Translations under genes and position numbers: made by a program
Notes under the pieces: generated by a model
The model's database searches: none
The model's input: only the letters and a program-made list of their open reading frames with translations
What the model was told of the DNA's origin: nothing
DNA from: SAR116 cluster bacterium AG-447-C21
GTDB lineage: Bacteria; Pseudomonadota; Alphaproteobacteria; Thalassobaculales; Thalassobaculaceae
Length of the DNA: 64,000 bases
NCBI GenBank assembly: GCA_003212315.1
Contig: QCQB01000005.1
Span: 43,196-107,195, forward strand
Direction of reading: 5' to 3'
Part shown: one piece after another, positions 31,825-42,623 of the stretch
Layout of the letters: each line of letters starts with the position of its first letter
How positions within the stretch are numbered: position 1 is the stretch's first letter

Positions 31825-33945
31825 ATGTTTGATATATATAAAAAAGAATTAAATTGGGGTGGTAAAAAGCTTGTTTTTGAAACTGGAAAAATAGCACGGC
31901 AGGCTGATGGTGCTGTAATGGCAAGTTTAGGCGATACTACAGTTTTATGCACTGTTGTTGGAGCAAGAAACCCTAAACCTGGATTAGACTTTTTTCCATT
32001 GACAGTTAACTATCAAGAAAAAACTTTCGCCGCAGGCAAGATTCCTGGTGGTTTTTTTAAACGAGAAGGAAGGCCTACCGAAAAGGAGACTTTAGTATCA
32101 CGTCTTATTGATCGACCAATTCGACCTCTGTTTGCAAAAGGGTTTCGAAATGAAACACAAGTTATTTGCACTGTTCTTTCTCACGATCTAGAGAATGATC
32201 CAGATATAGTTGCAATGATAGGGGCCTCAGCTGCTTTAACCATTTCGGGCCTTCCCTTTCTTGGCCCAATCGGCGGGTGTAGAGTTGGTTACAAGGATGG
32301 TGAATACGTGTTGAATCCGCTTCAACACGAAGTTGGAGATTCAGATCTAGATTTAGTGATGGCCGGTACGCGAGATGGTGTTTTAATGGTCGAATCTGAA
32401 GCTACCGCCCTATCGGAAGATATAATGCTTGGTGCAGTCATGTTTGGCCACAAAGCGTGCCAGGAAGTCATAGATCTAATAATAGAGCTCGCAGAGGCAT
32501 GTGCCAAGGAGCCAAGAGACATATCGCCGGAGCCACCGGAAGTAGAAAAAGTGACTGCAAAACTAAAAAAATCAATAACCAAAGATTTGCAAAAAGCATA
32601 CAAGGTTGCTGATAAAGTAAAACGTCAAGAGCTGATAGCGGTTGCAAAGGAAAAAGGAGCGCAGCTGTTCGAAACAGAAGAAGAGATTAATGCTGCAAAG
32701 GGTGCACTAAAATCCCTAGAAGCTGATATTGTTCGAGGGTCAATTCTGGATACGGGTGTTCGAATAGATGGAAGAGACACAAAAACAGTTCGCCCAATCG
32801 TATCCGAAGTCGGTATTCTACCCCGAGCCCACGGATCTGCACTCTTTACAAGAGGAGAAACTCAAGCTTTGGTAGTGACGACGTTGGGTACTGGACAAGA
32901 CGAACAAATAATAGATGCGCTTGAGGGAGAATACAGAGAAAATTTCATGTTGCATTACAACTTTCCACCATACTCTGTTGGAGAAGCTGGTAGACTGGGA
33001 GGTGCCGGTAGACGTGAAATTGGCCATGGGAAGCTAGCGTGGAGAGCAATACGACCGCTATTACCTAAAAAGGAGGATTTTCCCTATACACTGCGGGTTG
33101 TTTCAGAGGTAACAGAGTCGAACGGCTCCTCATCGATGGCAACAGTTTGTGGAACATCTATGTCTTTAATGGACGCGGGAGTTCCACTTAGTCAGCCATG
33201 TGCAGGTATTGCTATGGGATTGATTAAAGAGGGAGATCGTTTTGCTGTATTATCAGATATTCTTGGAGACGAGGATCATCTAGGGGATATGGACTTTAAA
33301 GTAGCGGGCACTGCGCAGGGAATTACATCTCTACAAATGGATATTAAAATTACGTCCATAACTGAAGAAATAATGCAAGTGGCTCTTCAACAGGCCAAGG
33401 ACGGAAGACTTCATATCCTTAGTGAAATGGAAAAGGCAATCAATCAAGGTAGAGAAGGGGTATCTGATCACGCACCACGCGTAACAACTCTGACTATCAA
33501 TAAAGATAAAATCAGGGATATCATTGGACCAGGGGGTAAGGTCATAAGGGAAATATGTGAATCAACGGGGGCCAAAATCGACATTGACGACGAAGGGGTA
33601 GTTAAGGTGGCTGCCGTAGATAACGAAGCCGGAGAAGCTGCAGTTCAATGGATTAGATCAATTGTAGCAGAACCCGAATTAGGCGTCATCTATAACGGGA
33701 AAGTAGTTAAAACAGTCGACTTTGGTGCTTTTGTAAACTTTTTAGGCCCTCGGGATGGCCTTGTACACATTAGTGAATTATTGCCAGGGCGCGTCAACAA
33801 AACGACAGATGTAGTGAAAGTTGACGATGACGTAAAAGTAAAAGTCATTGGATTTGATGATAGAGGAAAAGTTAAGTTAAGCATGAGACTTGTTGATCAG
33901 GAAACCGGGGAAGATTTAGAGGAACAAGGTCAAGAAGATTCCTAA
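31825..33945 (+). CDS. pnp: Polyribonucleotide nucleotidyltransferase
   Basis: Two RNase PH domains ([33 protein letters not shown]...), [17 protein letters not shown] and S1 [22 protein letters not shown]. Confidence 0.98.
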   Translation: MFDIYKKELNWGGKKLVFETGKIARQADGAVMASLGDTTVLCTVVGARNPKPGLDFFPLTVNYQEKTFAAGKIPGGFFKREGRPTEKETLVSRLIDRPIRPLFAKGFRNETQVICTVLSHDLENDPDIVAMIGASAALTISGLPFLGPIGGCRVGYKDGEYVLNPLQHEVGDSDLDLVMAGTRDGVLMVESEATALSEDIMLGAVMFGHKACQEVIDLIIELAEACAKEPRDISPEPPEVEKVTAKLKKSITKDLQKAYKVADKVKRQELIAVAKEKGAQLFETEEEINAAKGALKSLEADIVRGSILDTGVRIDGRDTKTVRPIVSEVGILPRAHGSALFTRGETQALVVTTLGTGQDEQIIDALEGEYRENFMLHYNFPPYSVGEAGRLGGAGRREIGHGKLAWRAIRPLLPKKEDFPYTLRVVSEVTESNGSSSMATVCGTSMSLMDAGVPLSQPCAGIAMGLIKEGDRFAVLSDILGDEDHLGDMDFKVAGTAQGITSLQMDIKITSITEEIMQVALQQAKDGRLHILSEMEKAINQGREGVSDHAPRVTTLTINKDKIRDIIGPGGKVIREICESTGAKIDIDDEGVVKVAAVDNEAGEAAVQWIRSIVAEPELGVIYNGKVVKTVDFGAFVNFLGPRDGLVHISELLPGRVNKTTDVVKVDDDVKVKVIGFDDRGKVKLSMRLVDQETGEDLEEQGQEDS

Positions 33946-33970
33946 AGTTTACGTTAAGTTACTCTATAAA

Positions 33971-34012
33971 ATGGCGCCACACTGTGAATAGTACCTTGGC
34001 GTCATTTTTTTA
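33971..34012 (+). terminator. Terminator-like hairpin after pnp, overlapping the start of the GDPD ORF
   Basis: ATGGCGCCA (33971-33979) pairs with TGGCGTCAT (33997-34005), 9 bp with one G-U, followed directly by a T run. Confidence 0.65.
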
Positions 34013-34757
34013 TCCCAAGCTTCCAAATATTATAGGACACCGGGGCGCCTACAATTCGGCTCCCGAAAATACTTTGATCTCCTTTCGAAAAGCGGCACAA
34101 TTAGGTGCCAAGTGGATTGAAATTGACGTTCGATTAACTTCTGACAAAATTCCTGTAGTCTTTCACGACAATGACGTTGATAGAACTACTAATGGTCAAG
34201 GGCCAGTGCAAAGTTTCACTCTTAAATCATTGCAAGAACTGGATGCTGGAAGCCATTATCATATTGACTTCTCTGGCGAAAAAGTACCTACACTGTTGCA
34301 AACTATAACGCTTTGTATTGAGTTAAACTTAGGTTTAAACATTGAAATAAAACCGAATTTTGGACAAGCTGCCGAGACAGTGACGGCAATATTAGCAACT
34401 ATAAATCCATTTCAGGAACAACTAAGGGGTAATGTTTTATTCTCTAGTTTCAATTTGCTTTGTCTTAAAAAACTAATTAATTTGTGCCCCGAGTGGCCCA
34501 GGGCATTATTAGTTAATGATCTGAACAACGATTGGTTAAGTAATACTAAAGCCCTTGAATGTTATACGTTGAACCCAAACTACAACTGTTTGGCTAGCAT
34601 TGAAAATATCAAGTCGATTCTAGATAGTAAGTTGCGAATAATTCCTTTCACCGTCAACCAGATCTCTATAGCTAAAAATTTATTGCGGTTGGGCGTTCAT
34701 TCGATTATTACCGACGACCTGAAGTCATTAAAATCACTGAAAGATTATAAACATTGA
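33984..34757 (+). CDS. Glycerophosphodiester phosphodiesterase
   Basis: NIIGHRGAYNSAPENTLISFRKAAQLGAKWIEIDVRLTSDKIPVVFHDNDVDRTTNG. Confidence 0.92.
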   Translation: MNSTLASFFYPKLPNIIGHRGAYNSAPENTLISFRKAAQLGAKWIEIDVRLTSDKIPVVFHDNDVDRTTNGQGPVQSFTLKSLQELDAGSHYHIDFSGEKVPTLLQTITLCIELNLGLNIEIKPNFGQAAETVTAILATINPFQEQLRGNVLFSSFNLLCLKKLINLCPEWPRALLVNDLNNDWLSNTKALECYTLNPNYNCLASIENIKSILDSKLRIIPFTVNQISIAKNLLRLGVHSIITDDLKSLKSLKDYKH

Positions 34758-34774
34758 CCCCACAAAAAACTTAC

Positions 34775-35590
34775 TTATCCATCGCTTTTTTCTCTTGGTG
34801 AGGGTATTCCAATTGCACGCATTCCCCCATCAACATAGTGAATTTCTCCTGTCACACCGCTAGATAGATTGCTAGCGAGAAACAGTCCAGCAGCTCCCAC
34901 CTCCTCGGGCTGAACATTGCGTGCCAAGGGTGAGGTCTGTTCTGAGTACCTATACACATATCTCGCGTCAGCAATAGCTGACCCTGCCAGTGTTCGCATT
35001 GGCCCCGGCGAGAGCGCATTAACTCTAATTCCACGACCTCCAAGGTCTGTCGCCAAATATCTAACACTGGCCTCTAAGGCGGCTTTTGCAATTCCCATAA
35101 CATTATAGTTTGGAATAGTTCTCGCCGACCCAAGATAACTAAGGGTAATAAGACTTCCGCCCGCCCCCATAAGATCTGCTGCGTGACGAGCTACATTGGT
35201 GAATGAAAAGCACGAAATATCCATCGTATTTTTAAAATTTTCACGAGTGGTATCTGCATAACGTCCTTTAAGCTCCGCCTTATCCGAGTATGCAATTGCA
35301 TGGATTACAAAATCCAAAGCACCCCACTTTTTTTTAATTTCCAGAAATACACAATCTAGATCCTCATCATTTCCAACATCACATTGCAAAACAAAGTCAG
35401 ACCCAACCGAAGCAGCTAAGGGTCGAACTCTTTTTGCAATGGAATCATTCTGATATGTAAAAGCCAATTCACCGCCCTCTTTGGCGATTGCTGCCGCAAT
35501 ACTCCAAGCTATAGAGCGTTCATTAGCAACTCCCATAATCAAACCGCGCCTACCGCGCATTAAACCGGGTCCTGTAACTGCCTCATTCAT
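34775..35590 (-). CDS. fabI: Enoyl-[acyl-carrier-protein] reductase (NADH)
   Basis: GRRGLIMGVANERSIAWSIAAAIAKEGGELAFTYQ...SYLGSARTIPNYNVMGIAKAALEASVRYLA. Confidence 0.96.
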   Translation of the reverse strand: MNEAVTGPGLMRGRRGLIMGVANERSIAWSIAAAIAKEGGELAFTYQNDSIAKRVRPLAASVGSDFVLQCDVGNDEDLDCVFLEIKKKWGALDFVIHAIAYSDKAELKGRYADTTRENFKNTMDISCFSFTNVARHAADLMGAGGSLITLSYLGSARTIPNYNVMGIAKAALEASVRYLATDLGGRGIRVNALSPGPMRTLAGSAIADARYVYRYSEQTSPLARNVQPEEVGAAGLFLASNLSSGVTGEIHYVDGGMRAIGIPSPREKSDG

Positions 35591-35635
35591 ATTTGAAACA
35601 CACTCCTAGTGTATATTGCGCGTTTTGGATAGCAC

Positions 35636-36859
35636 TCAATTGTCAATAGCTCGAAATGCTAGAACTGAGTTGGTTCCGCCAAAACCAAAGCTATTTGAAA
35701 GGGCAACGTTAACTTTTATATCTTCCTTCAATTCTGTTATGATGGGCATCGATCCTGCTAAAGGGTCTAAATTCTCAATGTTGGCAGATGCTGTCAAAAA
35801 GTTATTTTTCATCATAAGAAGAGTGTAAATGGATTCATGAACGCCCGCCGCTCCCTGCGAGTGCCCGGTCAGTGACTTTGTAGAACTAATCAAGGGGATA
35901 TCCTTTGAGTCGAAAACCTCTGAAATTGCCTCAAGTTCCTTAGTATCTCCGATTGGAGTACTTGTTCCATGAGTATTTATATAATCGACTGGTTCCGATA
36001 TTTCATTTAGTGCCATTCTCATACATCTAACAGCTCCCTCGCCTGAAGGTTGCACCATATCAACTCCATCAGAAGTAGCTCCATAACCAACTAATTCAGC
36101 ATAGATTTGGGCTCCTCGCGCTTTAGCATGATCTAACTCCTCAAGAACCAGAACGCCTCCTCCTCCGGCAATTACAAACCCATCGCGGTCTACATCGTAT
36201 GCGCGGGAGGCCTTTTCTGGAATATCGTTATATTTCGAAGACAAGGCGCCCATTGCATCAAAGAGCACCGAAAGTGTCCAATGCAATTCTTCACCACCTC
36301 CCGCAAACATTATATTTTGTTTTCCTAACTGGATCGTTTCATATGCATTACCAATGCAATGCGAACTGGTAGAACACGCCGAACTGATGGAATAACTTAG
36401 ACCTTTAATTTTGAATGAAGTGGATAATGTCGCCGACGTAGTACTCGACATGACACGCGGCACCATATAAGGGCCAACTCTTTTTGGTCCTTTCTCCCGC
36501 GCAAGATCGAAAGCTGTCATCATATTAGATGTTGATGGGCCACCAGATCCAATGATCAATCCTGTTGACGGATTGCTTACTTCTGATTCTTCTAACCCTG
36601 CGTCCTTGATGGCCTGTTCCATAGCAATGTATGCATAAGAGGCACCATTGCCCATAAACCTGAGAAGTTTCCTGTCTATGTAATCGCTTGGCTCTAATTT
36701 GATAGACCCATGAATATGACTTCGGAAGCCCATATCCCTGTACTCATCACTGAATGTTATTCCTGAGGTGCCATTTCTTAGAGATTCTGTAACCTCTTCA
36801 GAATTATCACCTATGCTGGAAACTACCCCAAGACCCGTTACGACAACTCGCCGCATCAT
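35636..36859 (-). CDS. fabB: Beta-ketoacyl-ACP synthase I
   Basis: [59 protein letters not shown]. Confidence 0.94.
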   Translation of the reverse strand: MMRRVVVTGLGVVSSIGDNSEEVTESLRNGTSGITFSDEYRDMGFRSHIHGSIKLEPSDYIDRKLLRFMGNGASYAYIAMEQAIKDAGLEESEVSNPSTGLIIGSGGPSTSNMMTAFDLAREKGPKRVGPYMVPRVMSSTTSATLSTSFKIKGLSYSISSACSTSSHCIGNAYETIQLGKQNIMFAGGGEELHWTLSVLFDAMGALSSKYNDIPEKASRAYDVDRDGFVIAGGGGVLVLEELDHAKARGAQIYAELVGYGATSDGVDMVQPSGEGAVRCMRMALNEISEPVDYINTHGTSTPIGDTKELEAISEVFDSKDIPLISSTKSLTGHSQGAAGVHESIYTLLMMKNNFLTASANIENLDPLAGSMPIITELKEDIKVNVALSNSFGFGGTNSVLAFRAIDN

Positions 36860-37428
36860 GTAGTTCCTTCCACAGCAGTATTTGAGAATAAGCCAACTCT
36901 AATGTCCTTGGCTTCAAATACAGGTTCACCATCACAAAGCACACGACCGTCAGCTATGCCCATGCATAAACGACGCATGATCACTCTTTTTAAATCCAAT
37001 TGAAATCTTAGAAGTTTTGCTGAAGGCAGAACTTGCCCTGTAAACTTTACCTCACCCACGGAAATAGCTCGTCCCGATCCAGGGCCGCCTAGCCATCCAA
37101 GTGTGAAGCCAAGTAATTGCCATAACCCATCCATTCCAAGACAACCCGGCATTACAGGGTCACCCTCAAAATGGCACTTAAAAAACCACAAGTCTGGCTT
37201 TATATCAAATTCCGCTTCTACATTGCCTTTTCCATTAGCTCCGCCGTCATCCGAAATATGAGTGATCCTATCAAACATCAACATTGGGGGCATAGGTAAC
37301 TGTGCATTACCTGGCCCAAACAGCTTTCCTTTGGCACATTGAATCAACTCTTCATAATTAAAGCTAAATTTTCGATCAGAGGTCACGTTAAAACAATCCT
37401 TGTGCAAAAAGGTACAATAGGTTCTCAT
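36856..37428 (-). CDS. fabA: 3-hydroxydecanoyl-ACP dehydratase/isomerase
   Basis: [16 protein letters not shown]...[53 protein letters not shown]. Confidence 0.95.
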   Translation of the reverse strand: MRTYCTFLHKDCFNVTSDRKFSFNYEELIQCAKGKLFGPGNAQLPMPPMLMFDRITHISDDGGANGKGNVEAEFDIKPDLWFFKCHFEGDPVMPGCLGMDGLWQLLGFTLGWLGGPGSGRAISVGEVKFTGQVLPSAKLLRFQLDLKRVIMRRLCMGIADGRVLCDGEPVFEAKDIRVGLFSNTAVEGTT

Positions 37429-37652
37429 TAATTCATCATCAGCAAGATCGCTGCTATTGTTCTATATTACTTGTAATATGACGTTACGCCAATATTTTAT
37501 GATAAGCAGATGGTTGAATAGTTTCTATCTACCCCCATCCAATCCATCATAATGCGAAGATTAATATACGCCGTTCTAAATAATTGAAGCCATCTGATTT
37601 ACAAATAGAGATTAAATTAGTATTTAGCTATAAATACAGAGTGGTAAGGGAT

Positions 37653-38063
37653 ATGGTTTTGACTACATCCGAAATTGAAAAACTTCTCGATAACGCCAAA
37701 CTCAGGCACACAAAGCAACGTACTCAGCTTGCCAAAATGTTGTTTAAGGCGGAGAACCGACATTTTACGGCGGAGCAATTGCATAAAGAAGCGCAAATAG
37801 CTGGCCATACTATCTCGCTCGCGACAATTTATAATACACTCCACCAATTTCGACGTGCCGGCCTGTTACGGCAAGTGATTGTTGAACCTGGAAAAGTATA
37901 TTTCGATACAAATACAGAGCCTCATCACCACTTTTACATAGAAGATGACGGTGAATTGTTGGATGTGGAACGAAACAAGGTAAAAATTTCAACACTTCCA
38001 GAGATACCTAAAGACTGTAATATCCAAGAGATGGACGTCATAATACGTTTACGAAAAAAATAA
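37653..38063 (+). CDS. irr: Fur-family iron response regulator Irr
   Basis: LRHTKQRTQLAKMLF...HFTAEQLHKEAQIAGHTISLATIYNTLHQFRRAGLLRQV...EPHHHFYIEDDGEL; HHH motif and divergent placement to fabA are characteristic of Irr. Confidence 0.88.
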   Translation: MVLTTSEIEKLLDNAKLRHTKQRTQLAKMLFKAENRHFTAEQLHKEAQIAGHTISLATIYNTLHQFRRAGLLRQVIVEPGKVYFDTNTEPHHHFYIEDDGELLDVERNKVKISTLPEIPKDCNIQEMDVIIRLRKK

Positions 38064-38098
38064 TCAGTCCCGAGTATATTATTTCAGTCTGTTTCTCT

Positions 38099-38115
38099 TT
38101 TAGAATCGTTCTAAA
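38099..38115 (+). promoter_or_regulatory. Irr box (ICE motif) upstream of rubrerythrin
   Basis: Perfect palindrome TTTAGAA-TCG-TTCTAAA, followed by a plausible -35 TTGACT (38120-38125) and a TA-rich -10 (38143-38150). Confidence 0.8.
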
Positions 38116-38233
38116 TACCTTGACTTTTTCGGTGCCCGTAATCATATATAGCGCATAATTATGGGACTCTTCTTGAACCAAACAGTCACAGGTTTCGTAG
38201 AAGAATTAGGGAAACAATGATTGGATTAGCACA

Positions 38234-38653
38234 ATGTCAGAATTAAAAAACTCAAAGACAGAAGAAAATCTAAAAGCAGCGTTTGCTGGCGAGTCGCAAG
38301 CGAACCGGCGTTATCTTTATTTTGCACAAAAAGCTGATATTGAGGGTTACAACGACGTCGCCACCGTGTTCAGATCCACGGCTGAAGGTGAGACGGGGCA
38401 TGCGCACGGACACTTGGAGTTTTTGGAGGAGACTGGTGATCCTGCAACTGGTGAACCAATCGGGCCGACCGGCGACAATCTAAAAGCTGCTATTGCCGGT
38501 GAAACCCACGAGTATACTGACATGTATCCGGGGATGGCGAAAACCGCTCGCGATGAAGGGTTTGATGAAATCGCCGACTGGTTTGAAACATTAGCTAAGG
38601 CAGAAAAAAGCCACGCTGGACGTTTCCAAAAAGCTTTTGATGCGATGGACTGA
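38234..38653 (+). CDS. Rubrerythrin
   Basis: [58 protein letters not shown]...[39 protein letters not shown]; diiron ExxH pattern. Confidence 0.94.
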   Translation: MSELKNSKTEENLKAAFAGESQANRRYLYFAQKADIEGYNDVATVFRSTAEGETGHAHGHLEFLEETGDPATGEPIGPTGDNLKAAIAGETHEYTDMYPGMAKTARDEGFDEIADWFETLAKAEKSHAGRFQKAFDAMD

Positions 38654-38804
38654 GATAACTTAACTTATCATTATAAATTGAGTTAGTTAAACGCGCTTAA
38701 AAACGGGCAAGCCAATCGCTTGCCCAATTGAGCGTGTTTGTTCTAGGCGTAATCGCTGTAACAATGGCCAAAACTATAAACACAGTCTTTTTTGGAGATA
38801 TAAA

Positions 38805-40142
38805 TTGAAAGAAGGCAGCCTAGATGCTCCTGTTCGCCACAATCTTGCATGGCAAGATGAAGATTTCTATGACACTGAAAAACTAGACGATGAACTGCGG
38901 CGTGTCTTCGATGTTTGTCACGGGTGTCGACGTTGCTTCAATCTCTGCGATAGTTTTCCAAAATTATTCGATTTAATTGATGATTCTAACTCAGGTGAGC
39001 TCGATACGGTTGCAAGTGAAGACTTTGAACCGGTAGTTGATGCTTGCACCCTGTGCGACATGTGCTATTTAACGAAGTGTCCCTACGTGCCGCCTCATGA
39101 GTTCAACATTGACTTCCCCCATCTAATGCTGCGGTATCGTGCGGTACAGTTTCGAAATGGTCAAACACCGTTCGTTAACAAAGAACTCACAAAAACAGAC
39201 CGGAATGGAAAGGTGCTTGGGAAGATTGCATCGATAGTGAATTGGGGTTCGAATGTAGAAAATTCGATTCCCAGGAAAGTATTGGAAACAACCTGCAACG
39301 TCCATCGAGATGCGGCTCTACCAAAGTTCCACAAACAAACATTTCTGGCAAAAGACCAAAACAAAACAAAATCCGTTAATTCCGAAGCACCTGGTTACGG
39401 TAGGAAAGTCGTTATTTATGCTACGTGTTTTGTGAACTACAATAATCCTTCCATAGGGACCTCGGCCGTAAATGTATTAAATATTAACGGAGTAGAGACA
39501 GAAGTAGTTTATCCATCCTGTTGTGGGATGCCACAACTGGAGCAAGGGAACATAGAAGACGTTGCAAAAGCGGCGGAAAAGGTAGCCAAGGAGCTTCGAA
39601 TCTGGGTGGATGAAGGAAATGATATAATTGCACTGACGCCATCTTGCGCACTGATGTTAAAGTTTGAATGGCCGTTGATACTTCCAGAGAATGAACACGT
39701 CAAAGTGCTATCGAGTGCAACGTACGATATTGATGAGTACATTGTAGACATTGCAAAAAAGGAAGGCCTTGTCGATGGTTTAAGGCCGTTGGATGGTGGC
39801 ATAACGCTGCATCATGCATGCCATAGCAGAGCCCAGAATTTTGGGCAGAAGTCTGTTGAAATGCTCAAATTTATCCCAGATGCTGATCTAACTGTTATCG
39901 AACGATGCTCTGGACATGGAGGGTCTTGGGGTATGATGAAGGATAACTACGAGACTGCTTTGAAGGTTGGGAAACCCGCAGCCCGTCAGGCGAAAAAGGC
40001 ATCATCAACCTATGTAGCCTCGGGATGTCCTCTTGCGGCTGAGCATATTCTCCAAGGTATGGAGTCTCTCGATGGTAATAAGCCCAATGTTGAAAAGGCG
40101 ACGCATCCTATAGAACTTTTAGCTAAGGCCTATGGGTTTTAA
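38805..40142 (+). CDS. Heterodisulfide reductase / glycolate-oxidase-type Fe-S protein (two 4Fe-4S motifs plus CCG domains)
   Basis: CHGCRRCFNLC and CTLCDMCYLTKCPY; CCG-type YPSCCGMPQLEQG and variant ERCSGHGGSWGM. Confidence 0.88.
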   Translation: MKEGSLDAPVRHNLAWQDEDFYDTEKLDDELRRVFDVCHGCRRCFNLCDSFPKLFDLIDDSNSGELDTVASEDFEPVVDACTLCDMCYLTKCPYVPPHEFNIDFPHLMLRYRAVQFRNGQTPFVNKELTKTDRNGKVLGKIASIVNWGSNVENSIPRKVLETTCNVHRDAALPKFHKQTFLAKDQNKTKSVNSEAPGYGRKVVIYATCFVNYNNPSIGTSAVNVLNINGVETEVVYPSCCGMPQLEQGNIEDVAKAAEKVAKELRIWVDEGNDIIALTPSCALMLKFEWPLILPENEHVKVLSSATYDIDEYIVDIAKKEGLVDGLRPLDGGITLHHACHSRAQNFGQKSVEMLKFIPDADLTVIERCSGHGGSWGMMKDNYETALKVGKPAARQAKKASSTYVASGCPLAAEHILQGMESLDGNKPNVEKATHPIELLAKAYGF

Positions 40143-40173
40143 TTATACCCCAGCAGCACCAAAGGGAACGACA

Positions 40174-40764
40174 ATGAAGACACCAAAATTAGTAACTGCA
40201 TCTGATATCCTTGATATGGAGTCTTTTGGAAAGATTCGAAAGCAAAAGAGGGCAGAAATATCAAATATAAAAAAAGATCGAAGAGTAGCGGTTGGGCCAG
40301 ATGCAACCTTTATGTTTGAGAACTACGATACAATGTGGTGGCAAATTCATGAGATGCTCTTCATCGAAAAAGGAGGAGAGGATCAAATAGAGGATGAACT
40401 CTCGGCGTATAACCCCCTAATACCCCAGGGCAGTGAGCTGGTAGCCACTTTAATGTTTGAGATCGATGAACCTGAACGTCGTAAAACCCTTCTTATGAGC
40501 CTAGGCGGGGTAGAAGAAGTTTGCTGTTTGACAATAAATGGAGATACAATTCTTGGCGACTCAGAAACTGACGTAGATAGGACCACAGCTGCGGGAAAGG
40601 CTTCGTCGGTTCAATTCATACATTTCAATCTTTCGGCTGATCAAATCGAACTATTCAAAAAACCCAATACTCAAATTAGTGTCGGGATAAATCATCCCGC
40701 CTATGGCCACATGGCCATTATTTCTCCTGAAGTCAAGGGGTCTTTAGTTAAGGATTTTGAATAA
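40174..40764 (+). CDS. DUF3501 family protein
   Basis: ASDILDMESFGKIRKQKRAEISNIKKDRRVAVGPDATFMFENYDTMWWQIHEMLFIEKGGEDQIEDELSAYNPLIPQGSELVATLMFEIDEPERR, directly after the Fe-S protein as in the known DUF3501 neighbourhood. Confidence 0.83.
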   Translation: MKTPKLVTASDILDMESFGKIRKQKRAEISNIKKDRRVAVGPDATFMFENYDTMWWQIHEMLFIEKGGEDQIEDELSAYNPLIPQGSELVATLMFEIDEPERRKTLLMSLGGVEEVCCLTINGDTILGDSETDVDRTTAAGKASSVQFIHFNLSADQIELFKKPNTQISVGINHPAYGHMAIISPEVKGSLVKDFE

Positions 40765-40795
40765 TATTAATATGAATAAGGCAGTCTAATTGGGT

Positions 40796-41332
40796 TTATA
40801 AGTCCTTATTTGAAATAGTCCCCCAGACATCGGTTTTTAATAACCACCCTGTGTAGGGTCCGGCTTCCACGAGGCACCAATCCCCGGAAATTTCCTCTAG
40901 TCGAGCCATAACACCTGACTCTAAACGAGCGACACCTTTACCTGTTAGCGACCGCTCTTTACGTATAATTACACTTTCTCCTAGAACAAATACCCATCTG
41001 CGGCCTGAGAGCATACGCTGATGAACCCAACCCTCTAGTCCTTCATGATCTTTGATTTTCCGCCATGTATCAAACTCAGCTATAATTTTAACTGGCAAAT
41101 TCTGACGTTGGAAGATCCAGTTAATAGGATATCTCCTTCCCGGGCCCGCTCGAACATTTATTTTGTTTGAACTCAAAGAGACAAAACGCGGCACCTTTAG
41201 TCCTGTTTCCCGGCCTAAGTCGGCCATACTAATTTGGGGAAGCACAAAACTCAGTCCAAGTAAAAATATACCAAAAACAAACAAATTTAATGGCAATAGC
41301 AGCCTCAACCCATTTTTCATTCCAAGACCCAT
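40796..41332 (-). CDS. Exported SH3-domain protein
   Basis: N-terminal hydrophobic segment, then RFVSLSSNKINVRAGPGRRYPINWIFQRQNLPVKIIAEFDTWRKIKDHEGLEGWVHQRMLSGRR (bacterial SH3-like). Confidence 0.78.
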   Translation of the reverse strand: MGLGMKNGLRLLLPLNLFVFGIFLLGLSFVLPQISMADLGRETGLKVPRFVSLSSNKINVRAGPGRRYPINWIFQRQNLPVKIIAEFDTWRKIKDHEGLEGWVHQRMLSGRRWVFVLGESVIIRKERSLTGKGVARLESGVMARLEEISGDWCLVEAGPYTGWLLKTDVWGTISNKDL

Positions 41333-41335
41333 AAT

Positions 41336-42142
41336 TTAATCAAATTCAACATCAGTGGTATTTTGAATAGATGGTGTATCTCCGCACAAAGCGCACGATA
41401 AATTTCGTTTATATCTGATTTTTCTAAATGTCATTTCCATGGCATCAAAGATTAACAATTGCCCTGACATCGAATCTCCAATATTTAGAAGTTCCTTTAA
41501 AACCTCCGTCGCCTGAAGTGTCCCAATAACCCCCGCTACCGCACCCAGAATTCCAACATCCTCACAACGGAAACCGTCTGGGTCGCTGCTGGGAGGCGCA
41601 TTGAATAGACACCTATAACAAGGTTCCTCATTATGGCCCCCAGCTCCTCCACGAAAGGTAGTCAATTGCCCTTCAAATCTCAGTAATGCGCCAGATACAA
41701 CCGTTTTCCCGTTGAAATACGCTGCATCATTGATCAGGTAACGAGTGGGGAAGTTATCTGAACCATCAACAATTAAATCATATTTAGAAAATATATTATC
41801 TGCATTCTCTGGCAATAGACGCATATGATGTGAGTTAATTTGGATTGTAGGATTAATTCTTAACAAGGTATCTTCCGCAGAAGATACCTTGGGCGTTCCC
41901 ACTTTACTTGTAGCATGTATTATTTGACGCTGTAGATTGGATAAATCAACGTCGTCATCATCTATGATACCTATGGTGCCAACCCCAGCTGCAGCAAGAT
42001 ACATTAAAACAGGGGAGCCAAGGCCACCTGCTCCAACGCACAAAACTTTTGAGTTTAATAACTTTTCTTGTCCCTCATCGCCCACTTCATCCAAGATTAA
42101 ATGACGCGCATAGCGTTCAAACTGATTATCAGTCAGTTCCAT
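41336..42142 (-). CDS. HesA/MoeB/ThiF family adenylyltransferase
   Basis: [64 protein letters not shown]; CxxC pairs PCYRC and CALC. Confidence 0.92.
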   Translation of the reverse strand: MELTDNQFERYARHLILDEVGDEGQEKLLNSKVLCVGAGGLGSPVLMYLAAAGVGTIGIIDDDDVDLSNLQRQIIHATSKVGTPKVSSAEDTLLRINPTIQINSHHMRLLPENADNIFSKYDLIVDGSDNFPTRYLINDAAYFNGKTVVSGALLRFEGQLTTFRGGAGGHNEEPCYRCLFNAPPSSDPDGFRCEDVGILGAVAGVIGTLQATEVLKELLNIGDSMSGQLLIFDAMEMTFRKIRYKRNLSCALCGDTPSIQNTTDVEFD

Positions 42143-42611
42143 TCTGAGGTGCTCCTATTTTTTCTGAGGTATTTGCCCCTGTCGACCCGTAACCACCCTC
42201 ACCTCTCACGGTCTTTGAGAGATTTTCGACCTCTACAAGACGGGGCTGCACGACTTTAGCAATAACCATCTGAGCTATTCTATCTCCTCTTTTAATTACA
42301 AAAGGTTCACTTCCGTGATTAATTAATAAAATAGATATTTCGCCTCTGTAATCTGAGTCTATTGTTCCAGGGGCGTTTAAAACTGTAACACCATTTTTAA
42401 GAGCTAATCCGGATCTGGGACGTATTTGGGCTTCTACTGAACAAGGGAGCGCCATAGAAAAACCAGTTGGGATTAAAACCCTCTCTCCTGGATTAATAAA
42501 TTTAGTGTTTTCTATTGCTGCGGGCAAATCCATTCCGGCGCTGCCCAAAGTTTGATATTGGGGTAATGGTAGCCCCATCGCATGCGATAAACGTTTTATT
42601 TCAATATTCAT
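42129..42611 (-). CDS. dut: dUTP diphosphatase
   Basis: [68 protein letters not shown]. Confidence 0.96.
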   Translation of the reverse strand: MNIEIKRLSHAMGLPLPQYQTLGSAGMDLPAAIENTKFINPGERVLIPTGFSMALPCSVEAQIRPRSGLALKNGVTVLNAPGTIDSDYRGEISILLINHGSEPFVIKRGDRIAQMVIAKVVQPRLVEVENLSKTVRGEGGYGSTGANTSEKIGAPQNGTD

Positions 42612-42623
42612 TATAAAAATCGT

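Noticed and set aside
37573-37583. Half ICE site GTTCTAAAT upstream of irr
   Set aside because: Only one half of the palindrome is present; too short to support an Irr box for autoregulation.
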